Shown piece after piece: positions 42,718 to 52,520 of a stretch of 53,466 nt of DNA (positions within the stretch are counted from its first letter, which is position 1; the number at the start of each line of letters is the position of its first letter). Position numbers and translations under genes: made by a program. The stretch is from Trichocoleus desertorum ATA4-8-CV12 (GTDB lineage Bacteria > Cyanobacteriota > Cyanobacteriia > FACHB-46). The notes beneath the pieces are model-generated. The model ran no database searches and was not told the origin of the DNA. It saw nothing but the letters and a program-made list of their open reading frames with translations. The stretch covers positions 1-53,466 of the forward strand of contig JAHHIL010000038.1 of assembly GCA_019358975.1 (NCBI GenBank), read 5' to 3'.

Positions 42718-45273
42718 TTAATACTCAACCCCATGTTTAGTGAGCACTAATTCAATCTGATTCTGTATTTGCTTTAGTTCTTCAGATTTCAAGGCAATCC
42801 ACCTTTTATCTGCCTCGCGCTTCTCCAGAGTTTCAGAATGGGTTCTCTCTTGCTGTTCTAAAAGATTCTCATAGAAAGATATCGCTCTCCCAATAATCTC
42901 ATCTGCTTGCTTAGATCTTTCAGATACAGCTGCCTCAATGGTCTCAAAAAGTTTTTCAAAAACACTTTCTAAGGACTCAACAAACTTTTCACAGCCCGTC
43001 TCAAAAACCTTATTTCTAATTTCTTGATCTAGTCCAAGTACACCTCCAGCACCTATGCCAAGAAAACCACCACCAACCAAGCTTCCTATGATAAGAAGTA
43101 TAGGACCAGCAAAAATAAATGCGGGCACCAGCACTGCTGCGCCTAGACCAGCAAGCCCAATATTTCCTAGGACTCCTGAATCCTTAAAAATATCATCTGG
43201 ATTCCCTAAAAATACCCATTTTTTAGTGCTATCACTCAATCTACTAATGCTATTGAATTCTCGCTCTATAGCCTTTAATTCTTGATTTATGAAGTCATCC
43301 AAGTGTTTTATTTTCTTGCTTAAAACATTTTGCTTCAATTGATTCTCTATCCACCCCTCTAGCTCTTGAGACAAATCACGATTAAATTGATTTACATAGT
43401 CTTTAATTAACTGATCTCTGCTAAATATAGCCGAGTGTTTGGAGGACCAACTTGCCACTTTTTCAGATAAACGCTCATCTAAGCCTTCAATCCATTCATC
43501 CCATGAAACATTTGTCTCTTCAATAATTTCATCTATTAGACTATCTGCGAATAACTTAATTCGTATATCCCTACCACTTGCTTCTCCAATCTTTTCTACA
43601 ATCTTCTGCTTCTCCGCATCAGAAACTTTCAACTCCCCATCTAAAGATTTTTGAGCTTGTTCGGAAAAATCTAGACTTGTTTTAATCAAAGAATCAATTC
43701 TTCTCTTATATTGAATAGTTCTTGGAATACCACGCTCATTAATCAGAAATTTTTCAAGTGACTTTGTAAAAGCATTAAATGCATCTAAGTATTCATTCTT
43801 AGTATCATTTAGTATAGAATTTAGAGTCTCTTTAGCAGAAACAAAGTGTATACGAGCTTCACCATCTATAATAGGTGGTTGGTTTTGAAGTAAGTTTACA
43901 ACCCTTCGTTGAATTTGTTTTCGTCCAACATCAGAAGTTATGCTATCCCAAAAGTTGACTAGCACAAAAATCTTGTCAGTAGGTTGATCTATTTTATTGT
44001 CGTTTAAGTAATATCTTAGATCTGATAGTAATTCGCGCTCTCCTTGATTCAATGGCTGAAAAGCACTCGTCAAGAAAATTGCAGCATCTATATCTTTAAT
44101 TAGTTTTTGTGTAATTTCTGTACGGTTAGGATGTTCATTTAACCCAGGAGAATCTAGGATTTCTATACCATTACGGCACAAGCTGAGCCCAGGATCTTCA
44201 AAAATAATCTCCTCAATAGAGTTGTTGACAAACTCATCATCAGAATTACCTAATGCTGCCTCCTCTGAAATAGAAGCTTTTTCCTTATATTCCTCAAAAG
44301 AAATTTCTTCTACTCTACCATCTTTGTGATGGCAAGTAACTCGCCTTTCTTCTCCATACTTCAAAACTGTCACTTGACCACTACATGGAATTTCTCTAAC
44401 AGGCTGAATCTCTTCACCTAATAAAGCATTTAGTAATGTTGATTTTCCTTTACTAAATTCTCCAATAACTGACACTCTAAAGCTTTCACTATTTAATTTC
44501 TGAAATTCTTGCTCGAACTCATCTAGTAAATTAATTGGAATGAAGTTACGCTCTTTACAGTCTCTGGCTATAGCAGAAATCTTAAGGCAAAGACTTTTCA
44601 ACTCACCTCTTAAAACCTGAAATTGAGTTAGACTGTCATAATCAATAGTTTTCCTCTTTTGAGAATTTCCCTGATTTGAGTACCCAGAAAAAACTGAGAG
44701 AATGTCGCTAGCGGCTTTAACCAAAAAAGCATCTAAATCATAAAATTTTACTGGATCAATTAAAGATTGCACTTCTCTCAACACAGTAATATCAATATCA
44801 CTTTTGTGTGTAAATCCAGCCTCTAGAATTGATAAGTATTTAGGTTGGATTTGTAGTTTATCTGCAATCGCTTCTAAATACTTCTTCTCAGAGGTGGCAA
44901 TACTGCCATCTGTTGCCGACATTTCATAACCAAGACCAATTAACAATAAGCGTTCTGCCTCTGAAAGAGGAGTGGTTAATGTCAGTAAATCTTTAGCGCT
45001 TGTATATATCCGGTTGTTCCGAATTCCTTTACTTATAAGCTGAACTAGCGAACGAATATTGCTATTAGCCGGAATAAAGCGATTTATTGTTTTTTGCCAT
45101 TGTTGCTTTTCTTCTTCTGTAATTTGACCATCTTGCAACATTACCCCTTGCAGAACTGTGATCAGTGCAGACAAGAAAACGATGGATGGTGAGAGATCTT
45201 CCCGACGTAGATTTTGTCCAGTAATGCGTGATAGTAGCTCAATAGTCTCGGAATTGATGCGGGTGAGTTCCAT
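42718..45273 (-). CDS. TerB-domain dynamin-like GTPase with membrane segment
   Basis: An 851-residue bacterial dynamin-like protein. Residues ~25-155 are helical and TerB-like (VMLQDGQITEEEKQQWQKTI, SATDGSIATSEKKYLEAIAD, with the paired acidic motifs). The GTPase domain follows: G1 GEFSKGKSTLLNALLG near 270, a conserved Thr in the switch, G3 ILDSPGLNEHP, and a G4-like VNFWD. A helical stalk leads to a strongly hydrophobic paddle-like region near 705-750 (GLGAAVLVPAFIFAGPILLI, GGGFLGIGAGG) and a coiled-coil end. It probably remodels or senses membranes. The gene is AT-rich with no HIP1 site, unlike its surroundings, suggesting transfer. It is divergent from the gene at 45411. Confidence 0.85.
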   Translation of the reverse strand: MELTRINSETIELLSRITGQNLRREDLSPSIVFLSALITVLQGVMLQDGQITEEEKQQWQKTINRFIPANSNIRSLVQLISKGIRNNRIYTSAKDLLTLTTPLSEAERLLLIGLGYEMSATDGSIATSEKKYLEAIADKLQIQPKYLSILEAGFTHKSDIDITVLREVQSLIDPVKFYDLDAFLVKAASDILSVFSGYSNQGNSQKRKTIDYDSLTQFQVLRGELKSLCLKISAIARDCKERNFIPINLLDEFEQEFQKLNSESFRVSVIGEFSKGKSTLLNALLGEEIQPVREIPCSGQVTVLKYGEERRVTCHHKDGRVEEISFEEYKEKASISEEAALGNSDDEFVNNSIEEIIFEDPGLSLCRNGIEILDSPGLNEHPNRTEITQKLIKDIDAAIFLTSAFQPLNQGERELLSDLRYYLNDNKIDQPTDKIFVLVNFWDSITSDVGRKQIQRRVVNLLQNQPPIIDGEARIHFVSAKETLNSILNDTKNEYLDAFNAFTKSLEKFLINERGIPRTIQYKRRIDSLIKTSLDFSEQAQKSLDGELKVSDAEKQKIVEKIGEASGRDIRIKLFADSLIDEIIEETNVSWDEWIEGLDERLSEKVASWSSKHSAIFSRDQLIKDYVNQFNRDLSQELEGWIENQLKQNVLSKKIKHLDDFINQELKAIEREFNSISRLSDSTKKWVFLGNPDDIFKDSGVLGNIGLAGLGAAVLVPAFIFAGPILLIIGSLVGGGFLGIGAGGVLGLDQEIRNKVFETGCEKFVESLESVFEKLFETIEAAVSERSKQADEIIGRAISFYENLLEQQERTHSETLEKREADKRWIALKSEELKQIQNQIELVLTKHGVEY

Positions 45274-45410
45274 AGTTGTAGGGCTAGTAATGTTGCTCGT
45301 CTTCCAATATGCCCAATTTTCTCTCAGAGGGCTCTAGATCCGGATAAATACGGATACCTTTCTTAATCTCAGAATTTAGGCTGGAAAAATCCTGTAAGTG
45401 AGTAAAAAGC

Positions 45411-46694
45411 ATGCTTTTCCAATTCTCTCCCGCTATTCAGGCTGGTTTAGCGGCTGGAAAATACGTACAAGTTCTCACCTCTTCAGGAGTGCCATTAAGT
45501 ATTGCTAGGGACGCAACTACTGGACAGTTTGTTGGTCATGCCGTTAGCTTACTTAGTAATGGCGGTATTCCCCTAAATCCTTTAGCTGTTCCCCTACAAC
45601 TCGCTACCGCTGGGGCGCAGATGTATCAGACGCATCAAGGCTTTACAGCTGTGCAAGCAGGCTTAAAAACGCTCCAGGCCAGCGTTGGAGTTCTACAAGC
45701 TACAACTGCGGTCATTGGTGTGGGAGTCGCGGCAGGTGTCGCTCTCTCAGCCGTCAACTTGTGGCAAACCCTCAAGCTTCGGGAGGATGTTAAGCAGCTT
45801 AAGCTTGAGGTTAAAGATGGATTTATCGATCTGAAAAAAGCTCTGAAAGAGCAGGGAGCCGAAATCCTCTTAAAGATCGACCAGATCGCCCAAGATATTA
45901 AATTTGAACAACATCGCCAGATTTTGATTCGAGCCTATGGAAAGTTTTTGGAAGCTAACAAGCTCATCAAGACTGCAATGTCATGCAGTGATATAGCAAT
46001 CCGGAACGCTGACTTGGCCAACGCACGACAAATGCTGGGAGAAGCTCTGGGAGACTACAGCAATCCCCATATTTTGTCAGAAACTTCGGCTCCTGGCCAA
46101 CTGCGTAGACTAGAGTGTGCCTGGGCAATTGAGCAAACGATCGCACTGACTTATCAATTACAAAATGAACCTGCTGCCACTAGCGATCGCCTATCTCACC
46201 TCCGCGATCGAGTCCGTCAAGATGCGCTAGCAGTTATAGAAGCTTGCGAGTCTGAAGAAGAACTAGACTTTATTTTTCCTGAAATTACTCGAATTCACGA
46301 TCACGATCTAGTTGCTTTGGAGTCTTGGCAAAATCATATTGACTGGGAGCGATCGCTTCCTGAATCTGAGAGAAAGCTATTGCAAGGTTCTAACTCTCTT
46401 GAGCTAGAGAGTACCGCTGATTTCAATACAGCTACTAGCGTGGTTGAAATAGCGCCTGAACAAACACTCTATGAGGACTTGAAGGATAAGTCTCATCTCT
46501 CCTCGCTGAGAGATCAGTTAGAGTTGCTCATCAAACCCAGCTTACGACGGGAGTACGCTGTCTATATAGGTGAGCAAGCTGTTGCTGCTGGACATAGAGT
46601 TTTAACTTCCTCTAACCTTCAGGAAGCCTCTAACCTCACCATTGCCAATCTTTATTGGTATTTCAAGGTTAGAGATGACTCTGAAGAAGACTAA
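45411..46694 (+). CDS. Unrecognised membrane/coiled-coil protein divergent from the dynamin-like gene
   Basis: A 427-residue protein I do not recognise. Residues 1-60 are small and hydrophobic (SPAIQAGLAAGKYVQVLTSS). A longer hydrophobic stretch near 90-118 (VGVLQATTAVIGVGVAAGVA) could insert into membrane. A charged coiled coil follows (LKLREDVKQLKLEVKDGFID, LKKALKEQGAEILLKIDQIA), then a helical domain to ~280 and an acidic end. This hydrophobic-hairpin plus coiled-coil layout recalls membrane-acting proteins or regulators. It is separated from the dynamin-like gene by 137 bp, presumably a shared promoter region. It carries HIP1 sites, unlike the dynamin-like gene. Confidence 0.7.
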   Translation: MLFQFSPAIQAGLAAGKYVQVLTSSGVPLSIARDATTGQFVGHAVSLLSNGGIPLNPLAVPLQLATAGAQMYQTHQGFTAVQAGLKTLQASVGVLQATTAVIGVGVAAGVALSAVNLWQTLKLREDVKQLKLEVKDGFIDLKKALKEQGAEILLKIDQIAQDIKFEQHRQILIRAYGKFLEANKLIKTAMSCSDIAIRNADLANARQMLGEALGDYSNPHILSETSAPGQLRRLECAWAIEQTIALTYQLQNEPAATSDRLSHLRDRVRQDALAVIEACESEEELDFIFPEITRIHDHDLVALESWQNHIDWERSLPESERKLLQGSNSLELESTADFNTATSVVEIAPEQTLYEDLKDKSHLSSLRDQLELLIKPSLRREYAVYIGEQAVAAGHRVLTSSNLQEASNLTIANLYWYFKVRDDSEED

Positions 46695-46722
46695 GAATTA
46701 GGCCGATGCACCAAGTTGTATG

Positions 46723-47190
46723 TTACAAGGGGTAGTTGTTAGGATTTTCAACCAATAGCCCTTCACTAGCAGCAGCCAAATTTAGCTCATTGTCTGCCGA
46801 TACAAAAACGATGGGTGGCAAGCCGCTAGCCCCAGACAACGCATTGATGGCACAACCTGCTGCTAGCTGAACTGCATCGTAGCCGCGTAACCCTCGCATT
46901 TCAGCCAGCATCATCCCAGACTGGATAATTTCTTCTGTAATTTCAATAACTTGATAGTCTACCTGTATATCGTTTCTGAATTGATTACATATCATCGCTG
47001 CATCAGCGACACTAATACTTCCACTGCGTGCCCGTCGCGTAATTGCTGCAATGATTTCAACGGGTGTAATGGCTGCAACAAAGATTTCACTGTCTAATGC
47101 CGAATCAAACAATCCTAAAACCCATGCCGAGCCTACTTCATTGACATATCTCTTGACTAGAGCACTACTGTCTACAAAGTAAACTGCCAT
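46723..47190 (-). CDS. vapC: VapC-like PIN-domain toxin
   Basis: PIN-domain ribonuclease of 155 residues, the toxin of a VapBC-type pair. Acidic active-site residues are visible in FVDSSALVKRYVNE (first Asp), PVEIIAAITRRA (Glu), RGLRGYDAVQLAAGCA (Asp) and FVSADNELNLAA (fourth Asp). The ATG directly abuts the TAA of the upstream antitoxin gene with no spacer, so translation is coupled. Target RNA is unknown. Confidence 0.88.
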   Translation of the reverse strand: MAVYFVDSSALVKRYVNEVGSAWVLGLFDSALDSEIFVAAITPVEIIAAITRRARSGSISVADAAMICNQFRNDIQVDYQVIEITEEIIQSGMMLAEMRGLRGYDAVQLAAGCAINALSGASGLPPIVFVSADNELNLAAASEGLLVENPNNYPL

Positions 47191-47454
47191 TTATCGGCGT
47201 TCCTCAACAATCGTTTGAGAAACAGGTTCACCTTGAATTTGAACGAGGTGCTGGGACGTTCTTTGCCCAAAGGTAGAAGGCTTAATCTGCCGTACCAATC
47301 CAGCAGTAACTAATGATTGATGAAAAACTGTTCGTTTCGCTGCTGTCTCCTTATCTGCAAGATAACTTTGAACAGCCGCACTAAGTTGCTGCAACTCTGA
47401 TGGTTCCAACGTTTGCAGTTGCTCAAGAATTTGCTGAAGGACTGCCTGAGGCAT
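47191..47454 (-). CDS. Putative antitoxin of the VapC-like toxin (87 aa)
   Basis: Small protein directly upstream of vapC. The N-terminal half is a helical, Gln/Leu-rich segment (LQQILEQLQTLEPSELQQLS) without the AbrB or ribbon-helix-helix signature of classic VapB. The C-terminal half is basic and polar (TFGQRTSQHLVQIQGEPV), suited to wrap the toxin. Function follows from its position and coupling. Similar Leu/Gln-rich small proteins pair with PIN toxins in cyanobacteria, as far as I recall. Confidence 0.7.
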   Translation of the reverse strand: MPQAVLQQILEQLQTLEPSELQQLSAAVQSYLADKETAAKRTVFHQSLVTAGLVRQIKPSTFGQRTSQHLVQIQGEPVSQTIVEERR

Positions 47455-47594
47455 ATTTGTAACCTACAGATTGGTATGACTTTGACCTCTATTCTACAAA
47501 GACCCAAGCCAACCACTCCACAAGCAGTCTTTCGGAGCGATCGCAACCTCTCCCAAATTTTTGAGGGTTCAGCATCGCCAAACCCCTCCTATTG

Positions 47595-50159
47595 CTATGC
47601 CACCACGAAGTTAACTAACTTACCAGGTACTACGATCACCTTCTTGATCTCCTTGCCTTCAATGTAGCGCTGAGCCAATTCCGACTCGCGGGCATATTGC
47701 TCCTGGGCTGCCTTGTCAGCTCCCGCAGGCACCTGGATGCTGCCACGGGTTTTACCCAGGATTTGAATCACGATCGTGATCTCATCTGCTACTAGGGCCG
47801 CAGGGTCAGCTTCAGGCCAACTTTGCAAGTGAATGGACTCGGTATGCCCAATCCGTTGCCATAGCTCATCAGCAATGTGCGGAGCCAAAGGAGCCAACAG
47901 CAAGAGCAACGTCTGAATCCCCTCCGCATAGATGGGTGAGTCCTTGCAGGGAGCATCTGTGAGGGCATTGCTCAGCTTCATCAACTCAGACACCGCTGTG
48001 TTGAACTGATATTCCCCTTCAAAGTCCTCCGTCACCGCTTGGATTGCTGTATGAATGGCGCGACGGAGATCCTTCTCTGGCTTGCTCAGTTCGGCGAGAT
48101 TTACCTTCTTGGTGCGATCGCCACCTTTCTCTGCAAACTCACTCACCAATCGCCACACCCGACCCAAGAAGCGGAACTGACCTTCCACATCGGCATCATC
48201 CCACTCTAAGTCTTTCTCCGGGGGAGCCTTAAACAGGATAAACATCCGGGCTGTGTCTGCGCCATACTTCGCTAATACAGATTCTGGATCAACTCCGTTG
48301 TACTTCGACTTAGACATCTTTTCGTAGAAGACTTCCAACGCTTCTCCGGTTTCGGGATCTTTGGGATCGGCGGCGTTCACCGAGGTAGGGGTGACATACT
48401 TGCCCGTGGTCGGGTTCTTGTAGGTCAAGCCTTGCACCATTCCCTGAGTCAACAAGCGATCAAAGGGTTCATCGAAATTGAGCAGACCGCGATCGCGCAA
48501 CACCTTAGTAAAGAAGCGGGAGTAGAGCAAGTGCAAAATTGCGTGCTCGATGCCACCCACATATTGATCCACCGCCATCCAGTCATTGGTTTTGGCGGGG
48601 TCAAAGGCTTGCTGATCGTTGTTGGCATCCGGGTAGCGGAGGAAGTACCACGAGGAATCAATAAAGGTATCCATCGTGTCAGTCTCACGCTTAGCGGCAG
48701 TGCCACAACTGGGACAAGGCACATTCACCCAATCTTCCAATTGAGCCAAAGGAGATGGCCCCCGACCGGAGAACGCAACACTCTCTGGCAACCGCACCGG
48801 GAGATCTTGCTCAGGAACTGGCACTGCGCCACAGTTGGGGCAATGAATAATCGGAATCGGTGCACCCCAATAGCGTTGACGGGAAATCAACCAATCTCGC
48901 AAGCGATACTGCACCCGCGCCTTACCAAACCCTTTCTCCTCAGCAAACTTAACGATCGCTTCTTTACCTTGAGGAGAAGGTAGACCATCAAACTGGCCAG
49001 AATTGACCATCGTTCCTGGCTCAGTGTAGGCAGCTTCCAAAGGTGCATTGGCATCGCCGCCTTCGGGCACGACCACAACTTTGATCGGCAAGCTCTTTTC
49101 CGTGGCAAACTTGAAGTCGCGCACATCATGGGCAGGTACACCCATCACTGCCCCAGTGCCGTACTCGTACAATACATAGTCGGCAATCAGAATTGGGACT
49201 TCCTCTCCGGTAAAGGGATTAACTGCTTTACCGCCAGTCGGAATACCTCGCTTGGGTTTGTCCTCTGCGGTTCGCTCCAATTCGCTTTGACCCGCCACTT
49301 CTTTGGCAAATGCTTCCACTGCTTCCTGGCGATCGCTGGTGGTAACGCGAGCCGTAAGCGGATGCTCTGGTGCCAACACGACATAAGTCACGCCATAAAC
49401 CGTATCCGGGCGAGTCGTAAACACACCAATTTTTTCGTCAGAACCAACGATGGGGAATTCCAAATAAGCTCCGACTGATTTACCGATCCAGTTAGCCTGC
49501 ATCAGCTTGACTCGCTCTGGCCACCCTTTGAGCTTATCGAGGTCCGTTAGCAGTTGCTCGGCATAATCGGTGATCTTGAGGAACCACTGCTTCAGCAACT
49601 TCCGCTCTACCTTCGCGCCCGATCGCCAAGAACGTCCTTCATTGTCTACCTGCTCATTCGCCAGCACCGTCTGGTCAATGGGGTCCCAGTTCACCGCCGA
49701 CTCTTTTTGGTAGGCCAAGCCAGCCTGATAAAATTGCAAGAAAATCCATTGAGTCCAACGGTAGTAGTCTGGTGAGCAGGTGGTGACTTCTCGGCTCCAA
49801 TCGAAACAGGTGCCTAGCTTCTGCAACTGCTTCTGCATCTGAGCGACGTTTTTGTAGGTCCACTCGGCAGGTTGAATGCCGCGATCGATCGCCGCGTTTT
49901 CGGCGGGCAAACCAAAGGCATCCCAGCCCATCGGATGCAACACGCGGTAGCCCTGCATCTTTTTCAGCCGCGCAATCACATCGGCAATGGTATACACCCG
50001 CACGTGCCCCATGTGCAGATTACCCGAAGGATAGGGAAACATGGACAGCGCGTAAAATTTGGGCTTGTTAGGATCTGTAGAGGTCTGGTCTAAGCTTAGC
50101 TCAGTCCAAGTTTGCTGCCACTTTTCCTCAATTGCTTTGGGGGTATACCGGGACTCCAC
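47595..50159 (-). CDS. leuS: Leucyl-tRNA synthetase
   Basis: Class I aminoacyl-tRNA synthetase of 854 residues charging tRNA-Leu. The HIGH motif is HMGH at residues 49-52 ([12 protein letters not shown]). A CP1 editing domain lies in the middle ([20 protein letters not shown]; the TTRPDT loop and [13 protein letters not shown]). CPNCG and CPSCG zinc pairs follow, and KMSKS lies near 613-617 ([13 protein letters not shown]). The anticodon-binding and C-terminal domains are complete. The start is a GTG at 50159, supported by AGGAG eight bases upstream. Length is normal for bacteria. Confidence 0.97.
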   Translation of the reverse strand: MESRYTPKAIEEKWQQTWTELSLDQTSTDPNKPKFYALSMFPYPSGNLHMGHVRVYTIADVIARLKKMQGYRVLHPMGWDAFGLPAENAAIDRGIQPAEWTYKNVAQMQKQLQKLGTCFDWSREVTTCSPDYYRWTQWIFLQFYQAGLAYQKESAVNWDPIDQTVLANEQVDNEGRSWRSGAKVERKLLKQWFLKITDYAEQLLTDLDKLKGWPERVKLMQANWIGKSVGAYLEFPIVGSDEKIGVFTTRPDTVYGVTYVVLAPEHPLTARVTTSDRQEAVEAFAKEVAGQSELERTAEDKPKRGIPTGGKAVNPFTGEEVPILIADYVLYEYGTGAVMGVPAHDVRDFKFATEKSLPIKVVVVPEGGDANAPLEAAYTEPGTMVNSGQFDGLPSPQGKEAIVKFAEEKGFGKARVQYRLRDWLISRQRYWGAPIPIIHCPNCGAVPVPEQDLPVRLPESVAFSGRGPSPLAQLEDWVNVPCPSCGTAAKRETDTMDTFIDSSWYFLRYPDANNDQQAFDPAKTNDWMAVDQYVGGIEHAILHLLYSRFFTKVLRDRGLLNFDEPFDRLLTQGMVQGLTYKNPTTGKYVTPTSVNAADPKDPETGEALEVFYEKMSKSKYNGVDPESVLAKYGADTARMFILFKAPPEKDLEWDDADVEGQFRFLGRVWRLVSEFAEKGGDRTKKVNLAELSKPEKDLRRAIHTAIQAVTEDFEGEYQFNTAVSELMKLSNALTDAPCKDSPIYAEGIQTLLLLLAPLAPHIADELWQRIGHTESIHLQSWPEADPAALVADEITIVIQILGKTRGSIQVPAGADKAAQEQYARESELAQRYIEGKEIKKVIVVPGKLVNFVVA

Positions 50160-50240
50160 GAACGGAACTCCTGCTAAATTTCAGTCATCGGGTTTGCCTA
50201 CCTATTCTAATTGCTCGGCACTGGTCTATTACGTCACCCA

Positions 50241-50657
50241 ATGGATTTCTTGAAAGTCTTTGTCTACGGCACCCTGAAGCCCGGAGAGGTGAATTATCAG
50301 CGCTACTGTGCAGGTAAAGTCGTAGCGGCAACGCCCGCGATCGCCCGTGGTCAGCTCTTTGCTCTATCCTTGGGCTACCCAGCCATGACCACCGGAACTC
50401 AGACAGTACATGGGTTTTTGCTTAGCTTTGATGACACAGCTATCTTGTCCCGCTTGGATGCTTTAGAAGATTTTGTGCCAAGGCGATCGCCAGAGAAAAA
50501 CGAATATCAGCGAGAAGTCATTACCGTTTTTGATGCAGAGGGGCAACCTTTGGATGATGCTTGGGCTTACCTCATGCATCCTCAGCGCATTCAACAACTT
50601 CGAGGCGTCTTACTACCCAGTGGAATTTGGAGTGCTAAAAGTTTGCAAGTTGAGTAA
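50241..50657 (+). CDS. Gamma-glutamylcyclotransferase-like protein
   Basis: A 138-residue protein of the gamma-glutamylcyclotransferase (AIG2/GGCT) fold, expected to act on gamma-glutamyl-amine type substrates. The substrate-binding loop VYGTLKPGEVNYQRY opens the protein, and the catalytic-type Glu occurs in LDALEDF. The ATG at 50241, just before the conserved MDFLKVFVYGTLK, is chosen over a TTG at 50211. It is divergent from leuS. The true substrate is not known. Confidence 0.85.
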   Translation: MDFLKVFVYGTLKPGEVNYQRYCAGKVVAATPAIARGQLFALSLGYPAMTTGTQTVHGFLLSFDDTAILSRLDALEDFVPRRSPEKNEYQREVITVFDAEGQPLDDAWAYLMHPQRIQQLRGVLLPSGIWSAKSLQVE

Positions 50658-50663
50658 ACCTTG

Positions 50664-50708
50664 ACAAAATAAAAGAGGCAAAGCATCTTCCACCCATGCT
50701 TCACCTCT
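50664..50708 (-). terminator. Intrinsic terminator downstream of the sigma/anti-sigma pair
   Basis: Arms at 50674-50686 and 50696-50708 pair over 13 positions with two mismatches in the middle, around a CTTCCACCC loop. On the minus strand it is followed by TTTTATTTTG, as expected of a terminator for the genes read from 52245 towards 50814. It also lies just after the plus-strand gene ending at 50657. Confidence 0.5.
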
Positions 50709-50813
50709 TCTGCACCTGATTTTTTGACCTGATGTTGTTGCCTGGAGAACTGAGACCTGCGATCGCTAGAGGTCGTCTAGTGGCTCACACTCTTTTAGTC
50801 TTTCAGCGAACAT

Positions 50814-51440
50814 TTAGCGAATATTGGCGTTGGAATCGTTATAAATGTCACCACTTGCAGCGGCGGGCATAGAAACCGGAGCCTTAGGAATTTGCACCAC
50901 GGGCTGGTCTAACGCGATCATCAAAGCATCAGAATTAACGGATGATGCTGAGCTTGGCAGTTGCGCGTTTTGAGTCGCACCCGACCCTTCAATCGGTGAC
51001 TGGGCAAACTGAGGCCTGAACGCATCACTACCAGGCAAGAAGCCTGAAACCGCACCGACAAACAAAGCTGCAACCGCTGCACCACCCCAAAGCAGAATTT
51101 GCTTAGGCCGACGATTAACCCGCTTAAACACAGCATCCACTGTTTGCTCTACGGATTGGCTTGCGGCAGGTATTGGCATTGATTGCAAGCCTTGGCGAAG
51201 TTCTAGCAAGCGAGTATACAAGCGCTTTACAACTGGGTCTGTTGCTAGCCACTCTTCGACTTGCTTACGTTCTGCGGCGGTGACTTCACCATCTAGGTAA
51301 GCACTCAATAATTCAAAGCGATCGCGTTGGAGCATAGAAAGGGCACCCGTAGGCTGATGGGGAGTATCAATCTGTCCAGTGAAACCATCCTCAGAGGATG
51401 TGGATTCAGAGCGGTTACGGGACTCAAATTCAGGCATCAT
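50814..51440 (-). CDS. Membrane-anchored anti-sigma factor
   Basis: A 208-residue single-pass membrane protein. Its N-terminal cytoplasmic part contains an RseA/ZAS-like helical domain (RFELLSAYLDGEVTAAERKQ, VEEWLATDPVVKRLYTRLLE) that would bind the ECF sigma factor encoded just upstream. The canonical HxxxCxxC zinc motif is absent. A membrane helix follows near 117-134 (ILLWGGAAVAALFVGAVSGF), then a Ser/Ala/Gln-rich exported tail. It lies 145 bp downstream of the sigma gene on the same strand. Envelope signals presumably release sigma through this protein. Confidence 0.85.
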   Translation of the reverse strand: MMPEFESRNRSESTSSEDGFTGQIDTPHQPTGALSMLQRDRFELLSAYLDGEVTAAERKQVEEWLATDPVVKRLYTRLLELRQGLQSMPIPAASQSVEQTVDAVFKRVNRRPKQILLWGGAAVAALFVGAVSGFLPGSDAFRPQFAQSPIEGSGATQNAQLPSSASSVNSDALMIALDQPVVQIPKAPVSMPAAASGDIYNDSNANIR

Positions 51441-51585
51441 TTTTACATCACTACCAGGTCACGCCAGGGAAAACACACCAAAATTCACAAACAACTTAGT
51501 CCAACTAGACCAATCATAGAAGAACAACTTGGGACTGACACTGTTCCTACAGTCAGAAAACCCAACTTACTTCTAAGGGGCTAGA

Positions 51586-52245
51586 TTACTGACCATCTAA
51601 ATAATTCTGCAATTGGGACTGCAAGCGCTGTCTAGCACGAGCAATTCTTGACTTTACAGTACCCAAGGAAACGCCTGTAATCTCGGCAATTTCTTCGTAA
51701 GCCATGCCTTCAATTTCGCGCAACACAATGGTAGTGCGGAAAACTTCTGGCAAATCAGCGATCGCCTCATGAAGTTGGTCGTAAAACTCGCGGGTCGTTA
51801 AGTGTTCTTCTGGGCCTGGATCAGCAGAAGCGATCTCCCAATCCATTTCGCCGTCATCCATCGCTCGCGGCGCGTCTAGAGATAGAGGCTCTGAGACCCG
51901 CTTACGCTTCCGTAGTTCGTCATAGAACAAGTTGGTGGCAATGCGGCTGAGCCAACCCCGGAACTTGACTGGATCATTTAAGCGTTTGACGTTGCGGTAA
52001 ACCCGAATCCAGACTTCTTGAGCCAGATCTGAGCGATCCTGCCAATCGGGAGCAAGGTGATACAGCACCCGCTCTACATGGGATTGATAGCGCCGCATTA
52101 ATTCAGCAAATGCCGAGCGATCGGGCCGCAGCCCTTCCTGACACTGCAAAATTAAATCGTAGTTTGAGAGTTTTTCGGGTTGCACTGGCACTTGAGGAGG
52201 ATTCGCCTCAACCGTGGACCAGGATACAGGAAGGGAGTGACTCAT
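51586..52245 (-). CDS. ECF (group IV) RNA polymerase sigma factor
   Basis: A 219-residue extracytoplasmic-function sigma factor. Region 2 carries FAELMRRYQSHVERVLYHLA, DLAQEVWIRVYRNV and KFRGWLSRIATNLFYDELRK. An acidic linker leads to region 4 (LPEVFRTTIVLREIEGMAYE, EIAEITGVSLGTVKSRIARA, the helix-turn-helix). Order and pairing with the membrane anti-sigma gene recall the cyanobacterial SigG type, but the group is not proven by sequence alone. It likely controls an envelope-stress regulon. No ribosome-binding site is evident before the ATG. Confidence 0.92.
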   Translation of the reverse strand: MSHSLPVSWSTVEANPPQVPVQPEKLSNYDLILQCQEGLRPDRSAFAELMRRYQSHVERVLYHLAPDWQDRSDLAQEVWIRVYRNVKRLNDPVKFRGWLSRIATNLFYDELRKRKRVSEPLSLDAPRAMDDGEMDWEIASADPGPEEHLTTREFYDQLHEAIADLPEVFRTTIVLREIEGMAYEEIAEITGVSLGTVKSRIARARQRLQSQLQNYLDGQ

Positions 52246-52520
52246 GGGTGGAATCTGGGTCTATAACATTCCTGTTTTGTTTGACGCCCGTAGATTCAGA
52301 GAGTTCCCAAGACTCGCCTCAGTTAGTTTTAACCCCAGGTATTTGGATTAGGCCGCTGAGTAAAGACCCATTCTGCCCCCAAGGCTAGCTAAGGCTGATC
52401 ATCCCGCATCTTGCACATGGTTTTCATTAACGACATTTCAATAGTACTTTGCGGATTGCCGATTGTTTCAACATCAGGTCAACATCGGGCAAGTTCTACC
52501 AACACCCATCCAGCAAAAAG

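Noticed and set aside
48432-48983. Plus-strand 183-aa ORF inside leuS
   Set aside because: Antisense to the strongly conserved catalytic region of leucyl-tRNA synthetase.
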